A DNA stretch of 64,000 nt, taken from assembly GCA_019739335.1 (NCBI GenBank), contig CP073261.1, positions 868,001 to 932,000 on the forward strand. Reading direction: 5' to 3'. Each line of letters opens with the position of its first letter. The first letter of the stretch is position 1. A program made the translations under genes and the position numbers. Below, piece by piece: positions 57,984 to 64,000 of the stretch. The notes beneath the pieces are model-generated. The model made no database searches and had not been told where the DNA came from. It saw only the letters and a list, made by a program, of their open reading frames with translations. This DNA is from Erythrobacter sp. Its GTDB lineage: Bacteria > Pseudomonadota > Alphaproteobacteria > Sphingomonadales > Sphingomonadaceae.

Positions 57984-58730
57984 TTATCTTACTGCTAGCG
58001 TGCCGAGCACGCCGCCATCGACCGCCCAGCTCTGCCCGGTGACATGGCTCGCCTCGTCGCTGAGCAGGAACGCGACCACGTTGGCGGTCTCCTCGCTCGA
58101 CCCGAGACGGCCCTGCGGCACGTTGCCCGCCAGATGGGTCAATTGCTCGGGCGGGATACCGTCCATCAGCGGCGTATCGATGAAACCGGGCACGATGCAA
58201 TTGGCGCGCACACCATGCGCCGCACCTTCGAGCGCGGTGGCGCGGGCAAGGCCGAGCATCGCATGCTTGCTCATCACATAGGCGACATTCATCGCCATCC
58301 CGCGTTCGCTGGCGAGCGATCCGGTGATGACGATCGAGCCCTTGCCCCGCGCCTTCATGGCTGCGAACACGTGCCGCACGGCGCGGAAATGGGCGTGCTG
58401 GTTGACCGCCATCAGGCTTTCGTAGTTTGCGTCCGAGTAGTGTTCGAGCGGGGCAAAGGTGCCCCCGGTTCCAGCGTTGCAGAACAGACCGTCGATCGGC
58501 GCGAAGGCAGCGGCGGCATTGAGCGCGGCGATCTGCGCAACTGGATCGGCGACATCGGCAGCGGCAACGTGCACCGCGTCCCCATGCGCTTCGGCGAGCG
58601 CGGTAAGCTTGTCCGCCGAGCGCGCAATCACCGTCACCCGTCCGCCGAGCGCGAGCACCTTTTCCGCCGTCGCCCGCCCGATGCCAGTGGAAGCGCCAGT
58701 GACGACCACGTGTTTGCCGGTGAAATTCAT
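57984..58730 (-). CDS. short-chain dehydrogenase/reductase
   Basis: A 248-residue classical SDR. VVTGASTGIGRATAEK gives the TGxxxGIG loop; FCNAGTGG the NAG; VITGSLASERGMAMNVAYVMSKHAML the catalytic Ser, Tyr and Lys (YVMSK); PGFIDTPLMDG and the end TGQSWAVDGGVLG are standard. Asp/Arg after the second strand (IARSADK) favours NADP. It lies 26 bases after the amidohydrolase gene in the same direction. The substrate is unknown; the run of SDR, MDR, decarboxylase-like and dioxygenase genes suggests stepwise handling of a cyclic or aromatic acid. Confidence 0.9.
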   Translation of the reverse strand: MNFTGKHVVVTGASTGIGRATAEKVLALGGRVTVIARSADKLTALAEAHGDAVHVAAADVADPVAQIAALNAAAAFAPIDGLFCNAGTGGTFAPLEHYSDANYESLMAVNQHAHFRAVRHVFAAMKARGKGSIVITGSLASERGMAMNVAYVMSKHAMLGLARATALEGAAHGVRANCIVPGFIDTPLMDGIPPEQLTHLAGNVPQGRLGSSEETANVVAFLLSDEASHVTGQSWAVDGGVLGTLAVR

Positions 58731-58756
58731 CCGCTTCTCTCTCTCCCCTTTTTGCG

Positions 58757-59629
58757 TCAGGCGAGACCCAGCACCCGCGCCGCATTGTCCTTCATGATCC
58801 CCGGCATCACTTCATCGCGGAAACCGACATCCTTCGCCGCAGCAATCCACTTGTCCGGGTGGATCAGTGGGAAATCGCTGCCGAACAGCATCTTGTGCTT
58901 CAACTGGGTGTTCGCATAGCGGATCACCTGTTCGGGAAAGTACTTCGGGCTCCAGCCGCTCAGGTCGATGAAGACATTGTCCTTGTGCAGCGCCATCGAA
59001 AGGCTCTGGTCCACCCACGGCCAGCTCGGGTGGGCGAGGATGATCTTCATGTCGGGGAAATCCACCGCCACATCGTCCACCAGCATCGGCTCGCCATACT
59101 TCAGCCGCATCCCGCCGCCGCCGCGCATTCCGGTGCCCATGCCCGAATGGCCGGTGTGGAAGATCGCGGGCAGCTTGTACTCGTTGATCACTTCGTAGAT
59201 CGGATAGCCCATGCGGTCCGCCGGGTGGGCGTTCTGGGCGATGCCGTGGAACTTGAAGCCCTTGACCCCGTGGTTCTCGATCAGGTCGAGCGCCTCGCGC
59301 GCGCCATACTTGCCCTTGTGCGGATCGATCGAGGCGAAGGGGATGCAGATATCGTCGTTCTTGTTGGCGATAGCGGCGACTTCGTAATTGGAGACGCGTT
59401 TGGCGCCCATGCCGCTCTCGCAATCGACGGTGAACATGCAGAAGGCGATCTGGGTTTCGCGGTAGAGCTCGATGATCTCGGGCATCTTCGGCCGTTCGCG
59501 CGGAGCCTTGAAATAGGCGCTGGCGGCATCGAAAAACCGGCCCATCACCGGGTCCTCGGGATCGTGGCACGAGATTTCCGCGTGGACGTGAACGTCGATG
59601 GCGCGGATTTTGGTGAGGTCTATGGGCAC
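58757..59629 (-). CDS. amidohydrolase-2-family protein (decarboxylase-type TIM barrel)
   Basis: A 290-residue protein of the ACMSD/LigW-like amidohydrolase group. Metal ligands are visible as HVHAE (His14, His16), a histidine in GFKFHGIAQNAHPADRM, FHTGHSGMG, LAHPSWPWVDQ and the aspartate of GSDFPLIHPDKW. Members decarboxylate aromatic or semialdehyde acids (gamma-resorcylate, 5-carboxyvanillate, aminocarboxymuconate semialdehyde) or hydrolyse C-C or ester bonds. It starts with GTG directly after the stop of the DUF1801 gene. Context favours an aromatic acid substrate, which cannot be named from sequence. Confidence 0.87.
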   Translation of the reverse strand: MPIDLTKIRAIDVHVHAEISCHDPEDPVMGRFFDAASAYFKAPRERPKMPEIIELYRETQIAFCMFTVDCESGMGAKRVSNYEVAAIANKNDDICIPFASIDPHKGKYGAREALDLIENHGVKGFKFHGIAQNAHPADRMGYPIYEVINEYKLPAIFHTGHSGMGTGMRGGGGMRLKYGEPMLVDDVAVDFPDMKIILAHPSWPWVDQSLSMALHKDNVFIDLSGWSPKYFPEQVIRYANTQLKHKMLFGSDFPLIHPDKWIAAAKDVGFRDEVMPGIMKDNAARVLGLA

Positions 59630-60010
59630 TCAGTCTATCTCCATCCAGCGACGAACGAGGTCGCTGATCTCGTTTTCGCGCGATGCCACTTCGGCAACCG
59701 AGGCAAATCGCATCACCCCGCGATCAAGGGCCGCCCAGCGCACCAGGTCGCTCGGAGCCTCGAAAGCGAACCCAGCCACATCCTTCGCCTTCGCACCCCG
59801 ATGGATGACTACGCGAATGCAACCATCGCGCTCTAGTCCGAGCGTAATCCGATCAATGTCGTCCTTGGCAAAACTCGGCGCGTTCCACTTGATGCGTTCT
59901 TCCAAACCGGGTGCAGACGCCTTGACCAGTGCCCGCAGCCGGTCGACCGTGGCGCGCTGAGCTGGAGCCAGCGCGACCAGGAATGCGTCGATCGAACCGG
60001 CTCCGGCCAC
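59630..60010 (-). CDS. DUF1801 domain protein
   Basis: A 126-residue small protein. IDAFLVALAPAQRATVDRLRALVKASAPGLEERIKWNAPSFAKDD is the DUF1801 (YdhG-like) signature, with WNAPSF as the conserved middle; RVVIHRGAKAKDVAGF and a helical end follow. Members form small alpha/beta domains whose function is poorly known. It lies four bases after the aldehyde dehydrogenase stop and abuts the amidohydrolase GTG, so all three are on one transcript. Confidence 0.85.
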   Translation of the reverse strand: MAGAGSIDAFLVALAPAQRATVDRLRALVKASAPGLEERIKWNAPSFAKDDIDRITLGLERDGCIRVVIHRGAKAKDVAGFAFEAPSDLVRWAALDRGVMRFASVAEVASRENEISDLVRRWMEID

Positions 60011-60014
60011 TCGC

Positions 60015-61529
60015 TTACAACTTCATCAGCACCGTCTTCGTCTCAAGGTAAGCTTCCAGCCCGAGCCGTCCCTGCTCGTGTCCGATGCCGCTTTCCTTGT
60101 AGCCGCCGAACGGCAGCGCCGGGTCGATCATCGCGTGGCAGTTGACCCACACCGTGCCCGCCTTCAGCCGCGCGGCGATCTTGTGTGCGGCGGAGACGTC
60201 CTTGGTCCAGACGCCCGCAGCAAGGCCATATTGCGTGTCGTTGGCTTCCTTTACCACTTCGTCGAGATCCTCGAACCGCTGGGCGACCACCACGGGGCCG
60301 AAGATTTCCTCGCGCACCACGCTCATTTGCGGGTTCACGTCGGTCAGGATCGTCGGGTTGACGTAGTAGCCGCCGTCGGACGAGGGGCTGTCGCCGCCCA
60401 TCAGCACGGTTGCGCCATCCCGCTTGCCGGCGTCGATGTAGCCCATCACCCGTTCGAACTGCTCGGACGAGACCACCGGGCCCATGTGCGCGGCGGGATC
60501 GAGCGAGGGGCGCGGGGCCCAGAAGGCGGCGGTTTCGGCCATGCCTTCGACGACCTTGTCGAACACCGACTTGTGCGCATAGAGCCGCGATCCGGCGACG
60601 CAGACCTGCCCCGAATTGAAAAAGATCGCCCCCGCCACGCCCGGCGCGGTTTCGGCGACATCGACATCGGGCATCACCACCACCGGCGACTTGCCGCCCA
60701 GTTCGAGCGTCACGTGCTTCAGGGTTTCGGTGGCGTTGCGATTGATCAGCTTGCCGATCTCGGTGGAGCCGGTGAAGGCCACCTTGTCGACATCGGGGTG
60801 CTTCACCATCCGGTCACCCACGGTGTGGCCGTAGCCGGTGATGATGTTGATCACGCCCGCAGGCACGCCCGCCTGGTGGATCAGATCGGCCAGCCGCAGC
60901 GCGGTGAGGCTGGTCTGTTCGGCAGGCTTGAGCACAGAGGTGCAGCCCGATGCGAGCACCGGGGCGAGCTTGAGGCAGGCCATCAGCAGCGGGAAATTCC
61001 ACGGCACGATCTGCGCGCAGACGCCGACCGGCTCCTTCAGGGTGTAGCCAAACATCATGCCATTGGGCATCGCATAGGGAGCCTGCACCTCGCCGCCGAT
61101 CTTGCCAGCCCAGCCCGCCATGTAGCGGAAGTGCGCGGCGGCACCCGGCACGTCCACCGCGTGCGCCATGCCCTTGGGCTTGCCGACGTCGATGGCTTCG
61201 AGCTCGGCCAGTTCGTCGGCGTGCGCATCGATCAGGTCGGCGATGGCGTGCATGGTCTTTTCGCGCACGATCGGCGGCAGGTTGCGCCAGCGGCCATCGT
61301 CAAACGCGGTGCGCGCGGCGGCGATGGCGCGGTCGGTATCCTTGTCGCTTGCTTCGACAAAGCTGGAGATGATCTTGCCGGTGGAGGGGTCTTCCACGTC
61401 GATGGTCGCCCCGCCCGAGGAATCGACCCATTCGCCGTTGATGTAGAGCTGCGGCTTGCGCGCCAGCGCGGCCTTTACGGCGGCGGAGTATTCGGGTTGC
61501 ACGCGTTCGATGGTGGTCATGTCATTCAT
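60015..61529 (-). CDS. aldehyde dehydrogenase family protein
   Basis: A 504-residue NAD(P)-dependent aldehyde dehydrogenase. The cofactor loop VAFTGSTEIGK, catalytic Glu276 in LELGGKSP and nucleophile Cys310 in FNSGQVCVAGSR are present, as is EEIFGPVVVAQRF and the C-terminal PFGGYKESGIGHEQG. It belongs to the phenylacetaldehyde/betaine-aldehyde/vanillin-type group. It should oxidise aromatic or aliphatic aldehydes, for example vanillin formed by the stilbene dioxygenase or the product of the PQQ dehydrogenase. It heads the minus-strand run, preceded by an AT-rich dyad at 61563-61581. RBS GAAGGATTTGAGCC precedes the ATG. Confidence 0.92.
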   Translation of the reverse strand: MNDMTTIERVQPEYSAAVKAALARKPQLYINGEWVDSSGGATIDVEDPSTGKIISSFVEASDKDTDRAIAAARTAFDDGRWRNLPPIVREKTMHAIADLIDAHADELAELEAIDVGKPKGMAHAVDVPGAAAHFRYMAGWAGKIGGEVQAPYAMPNGMMFGYTLKEPVGVCAQIVPWNFPLLMACLKLAPVLASGCTSVLKPAEQTSLTALRLADLIHQAGVPAGVINIITGYGHTVGDRMVKHPDVDKVAFTGSTEIGKLINRNATETLKHVTLELGGKSPVVVMPDVDVAETAPGVAGAIFFNSGQVCVAGSRLYAHKSVFDKVVEGMAETAAFWAPRPSLDPAAHMGPVVSSEQFERVMGYIDAGKRDGATVLMGGDSPSSDGGYYVNPTILTDVNPQMSVVREEIFGPVVVAQRFEDLDEVVKEANDTQYGLAAGVWTKDVSAAHKIAARLKAGTVWVNCHAMIDPALPFGGYKESGIGHEQGRLGLEAYLETKTVLMKL

Positions 61530-61562
61530 GGCTCAAATCCTTCTCCGAAACGAATCCCTCGT

Positions 61563-61581
61563 TTGTTGTAAACTATAACAA
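61563..61581. promoter_or_regulatory. AT-rich dyad upstream of the aldehyde dehydrogenase gene
   Basis: TTGTT (61563-61567) and AACAA (61577-61581) form an inverted repeat around nine bases, 34 bases before the ATG at 61529. It is AT-rich against GC-rich flanks. It is not the TAAC-N4-GTTA motif. Confidence 0.35.
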
Positions 61582-61614
61582 TCTGGTGGACTGCGCCAGC
61601 CCCGATAGCCCCCC

Positions 61615-61705
61615 TTCGTCACCCCGGCTCCCGAGCCGGGGTCCCGCTTGCCTTGATTACTCGCGCATCAAAAGCGGGACCCCGGATCAAGTCCGGGGTG
61701 ACGAA
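61615..61705. repeat. inverted repeat element (CACCCCGG family)
   Basis: Outer arms TTCGTCACCCCGG and CCGGGGTGACGAA, with inner GGGGTCCCGCTT and AAGCGGGACCCC, make a long stem of 91 bases. It fills the gap between the PQQ dehydrogenase stop and the aldehyde dehydrogenase promoter and may terminate transcription. Confidence 0.8.
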
Positions 61706-61715
61706 AGGTGTTCTT

Positions 61716-63872
61716 CTAACTCCCCCGCCCGCCCAGCGCGCGGTCCTGCTGCGCGCGGTGAATCACATATTGCCGCAGCCCCTCGATTTCCTCGCGCGTC
61801 AGGCTCGGCTGGAAGCCGACCATGCCGCGCGATTGCAGCACCCCGTCGTGGACGATCTGCTGCCAGACCTGCTCGCTGCCGAGCGTGGCCGAACGGCGCA
61901 GGTCGGGCAGCACGGTAGAGCCGATGGCGGCATCGCCGTGGCAGCCGCTGCAATAGCGGGCGAAATTGTAACTGCCCGCCGCTGCCTCCTCCGCGCTGAC
62001 CGTCAGCGCGGGCGGATCGATCGGGCGGCGGATCAGCGGCGGGGCCGGCGGCAGCTGCGCGGTCCCACCCAGCCTGAACACCAGCAGGCGGCTGATATTG
62101 GGCACCGGGCCGGAGGTTTCGTTGAGGATGCCGCCGGGCGCCAGCGCCCAGATGCCGCCCCATCCAGCCATGACTGCGACATACTGCTCGCCATCAAGCT
62201 CATAGGTGATCGGCGGCGCGACCACCCCGGTCTGCACCGGATAGCGCCACAGTTCGGTGCCATCGGCGGCATCGAAAGCGGCCATGTTGCCGCTGGCGAG
62301 GCCCTGGAAAACGAGGCCCCCGCCGGTCGCCAGCAGGCCGCCGTTCCACGGCCCCGGAAACTCCACCCGCCACCGCTGGCTGTTGGTAGCCGGATCCCAT
62401 GCCACGAGCGCGCCCTTGACCGATCCGGCCAGTTGTTCGCGCACTTCAACAATCGGCGGCATGGCCCCGCCCGACTGGTCGATTCCGACATTGAAGCCGC
62501 GCGCCCGGTCTGGCTCCCAGTTGCTTTCCGGGAAATAGGGGAAGGCGGCGTCGATCACCGGAATGTAGACCAGCCCTTCACCGGGATGGAAGGCCATCGG
62601 GTGCCAGTTGTGCGCTCCGCCCGCGCCGGGCTGCGAGAAGAACGGCTGGCCGGTCCGGTCATAGCGGGCGGCGGGCACCTCGATCGGGCGGCCGGTGGCT
62701 GGATCGACGCCGGTAGCCCAGTTGACCGTGGTATAGGGATCGGCATCGATCAATTCGCCGGTGGCGCGATCGAGCACGTAGAAGAAGCCGTTCTTGGGTG
62801 CCTGCATCAGCACCTGCCGCTCCCGCCCGTCGATTTCGATATCGGCGAGCATGATGTGCTGGGTTGCGGTGAAATCCCACGTTTCTCCCGGCGTGGTCTG
62901 GTAATGCCAGACATATTCGCCGGTCGATGGGCGCAGCGCAACGATGGAGGAAAGGTAGAGATTGTCCCCGCCGCCGGGGCTGCGGTAGGCCTGATTCCAC
63001 GGGCTGCCGTTGCCAACGCCGATATAGAGCAGGTCAAGCTCCGCATCGAAGGCCATTGCGTCCCACACGGTGCCGCCGCCGCCGAGGTCCCAGAATTCCC
63101 CGTTCCACGTCTCGCGCGCGTCCTGCAGGTGCTGCGGTTCGCTGCCCGCTTCGCTCGGATCGCCGGGCACGGTGTAGAACCGCCACAGCATCTCGCCATC
63201 CGCTGCGTCATAGGCGGAAACATAGCCGCGCACGCCGTATTCCGCGCCGCCGTTGCCGATGATCACCTTGCCGTCGATCACGCGCGGCGCGCCGGTGATC
63301 GTGTAGGGCTTGGACTGGTCGACGGTGACGGTGGACCAGACCTCCTCGCCGGTGGCGCGGTCCAAGGCGACCAACCGCCCGTCGAGCGTGCCGAGGAACA
63401 GGTGCTCTCCCCAGGCGGCGAGCCCGCGGTTGACCACATCGCAACAGGCGTTGACCGCGGTCTGGCCCGGCACCTGCGGATCGTATTCCCACGCCAGCGC
63501 GCCGGTGCGCGCATCGTAGGCCTTCACCTTGCTCCACGCGGTGGAGACGTAGATCATCCCGTCGATCACCAGCGGCGTCGCTTCCTGCCCGCGCGCGGTG
63601 TCCATGTCGGCATACCACGCGAGGCCGAGCTCACCGACATTGGCGCGGTTGATCTGGCCGAGCGGGCTGTAGCGCTGTTCCGAATAGTCGCGGCCATAGG
63701 TCAGCCAGTTGGCATTGTTTCCGGCGGCGGAAAGGAGATCGGACGAGTCTACCGTGCCTACATCGGTGGCCGCCCCAGCCACCACTTCCGATTCAGGGGC
63801 AGGTTCCATCGTCTGGCACGATGGCAGGGCCACGATCAGGGCAGTCGATGCCGCCAGCTTCCACAGATGCAT
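61716..63872 (-). CDS. PQQ-dependent alcohol dehydrogenase, quinohaemoprotein type
   Basis: A 718-residue exported enzyme. A signal ending in LPSCQ suggests a lipoprotein. The eight-bladed propeller shows NWLTYGRDYSEQRYSPLGQI, adjacent cysteines Cys143-Cys144 in AVNACCDVVNRG (the disulphide ring over PQQ), WDFTATQHIMLADI, HNWHPMAFHPG and repeated W-motif blades (GTLDGRLVALDRATGEEVW). The C-terminal cytochrome domain has CSGCH at about 641-645. Type II enzymes oxidise primary alcohols, aromatic alcohols or side chains in the periplasm and pass electrons through their haem. ATG 63872 has AGAGG eight bases before it. The TAAC-N4-GTTA site at 63935 lies in its promoter region, tying it to the stilbene/flavoprotein regulon. 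Confidence 0.93.
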   Translation of the reverse strand: MHLWKLAASTALIVALPSCQTMEPAPESEVVAGAATDVGTVDSSDLLSAAGNNANWLTYGRDYSEQRYSPLGQINRANVGELGLAWYADMDTARGQEATPLVIDGMIYVSTAWSKVKAYDARTGALAWEYDPQVPGQTAVNACCDVVNRGLAAWGEHLFLGTLDGRLVALDRATGEEVWSTVTVDQSKPYTITGAPRVIDGKVIIGNGGAEYGVRGYVSAYDAADGEMLWRFYTVPGDPSEAGSEPQHLQDARETWNGEFWDLGGGGTVWDAMAFDAELDLLYIGVGNGSPWNQAYRSPGGGDNLYLSSIVALRPSTGEYVWHYQTTPGETWDFTATQHIMLADIEIDGRERQVLMQAPKNGFFYVLDRATGELIDADPYTTVNWATGVDPATGRPIEVPAARYDRTGQPFFSQPGAGGAHNWHPMAFHPGEGLVYIPVIDAAFPYFPESNWEPDRARGFNVGIDQSGGAMPPIVEVREQLAGSVKGALVAWDPATNSQRWRVEFPGPWNGGLLATGGGLVFQGLASGNMAAFDAADGTELWRYPVQTGVVAPPITYELDGEQYVAVMAGWGGIWALAPGGILNETSGPVPNISRLLVFRLGGTAQLPPAPPLIRRPIDPPALTVSAEEAAAGSYNFARYCSGCHGDAAIGSTVLPDLRRSATLGSEQVWQQIVHDGVLQSRGMVGFQPSLTREEIEGLRQYVIHRAQQDRALGGRGS

Positions 63873-63934
63873 AGTTTCGCCTCTCCCAAAGCGTATCCGG
63901 CGCGACTCCGCCTTTGGACGGTTCGCCGCAATCC

Positions 63935-63946
63935 TAACTATCGTTA
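63935..63946. promoter_or_regulatory. TAAC-N4-GTTA operator, copy 5
   Basis: TAACTATCGTTA lies 63 bases upstream of the PQQ dehydrogenase start (63872, minus strand). Its reverse complement, TAACGATAGTTA, shares the TAACGA half seen in copies 1, 2 and 4. Confidence 0.6.
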
Positions 63947-64000
63947 GAATGGCCACGCGGCAGGTCAAGGAGGGCTTTGGGACATCGGCGCAGAATGTCT

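Noticed and set aside
60078..63947. Plus-strand frames opposite the aldehyde dehydrogenase and PQQ dehydrogenase
   Set aside because: Both are antisense shadows of enzymes with complete active-site motifs.

Overview
The window is high-GC (about two thirds by eye), gene-dense DNA from an alphaproteobacterium, most likely a sphingomonad (Sphingomonadales; Erythrobacteraceae or a Novosphingobium-like genus). The placement rests on a NOV1-type lignostilbene dioxygenase, a LigM-type O-demethylase with its folate genes, the Aat / DUF2155 / NDUFA12 neighbourhood, and short palindromic repeats resembling those common in these genomes. I see no rRNA, CRISPR array, transposase or prophage. No gap between genes exceeds 300 bases.

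Layout. (1) 1-9.1 kb: catabolic block with a quinone-reductase-like protein, a p-cresol-methylhydroxylase/eugenol-oxidase-like flavoprotein with its cytochrome c and a small Tat protein, two SnoaL/NTF2-like proteins, an aromatic-acid MFS carrier, a MarR regulator and a lignostilbene dioxygenase. (2) 9.1-13.5 kb: Arg/Ala/Glu-repeat lipoprotein, two membrane proteins and a histidine kinase. (3) 13.6-17.8 kb: DUF3237, SDR, two SnoaL-like proteins, a MetE-C-like methyltransferase and an IclR regulator. (4) 17.8-21.4 kb: TadE/TadG-type proteins and a secreted protein. (5) 21.5-26.6 kb: one-carbon module (LigM, hydrolase, MetF, two FolD). (6) 26.6-35.8 kb: CorA, a Baeyer-Villiger-type monooxygenase, a CinA-like protein, DUF2339, an outer-membrane barrel and a GH2 enzyme. 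(7) 35.9-48.6 kb: housekeeping genes (rplA, rplK, nusG, secE, tRNA-Trp, aat, NDUFA12, recX) interrupted by a sulfotransferase cassette, an alanine symporter and a pair of paralogous small proteins. (8) 48.7-55.9 kb: fatty acyl-AMP ligase, DUF389, TelA/XpaC and others. (9) 55.9-64 kb: second catabolic block with a TauD-type dioxygenase, MDR and SDR oxidoreductases, amidohydrolase, aldehyde dehydrogenase and PQQ alcohol dehydrogenase.

How it works together (inference). The catabolic blocks read as a lignin-aromatics programme: uptake, side-chain oxidation, stilbene cleavage to aromatic aldehydes, aldehyde oxidation, and O-demethylation onto tetrahydrofolate with recycling by MetF and FolD. The strongest new signal is regulatory. 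A perfect palindrome TAAC-N4-GTTA occurs five times, each time in the promoter region of a catabolic gene, from one end of the window to the other, and once beside the marR gene, suggesting one dispersed regulon. A second palindrome (WATTTC-N8-GAAWTW) links the MetE-like/IclR promoter to the LigM/MetF divergent promoter.
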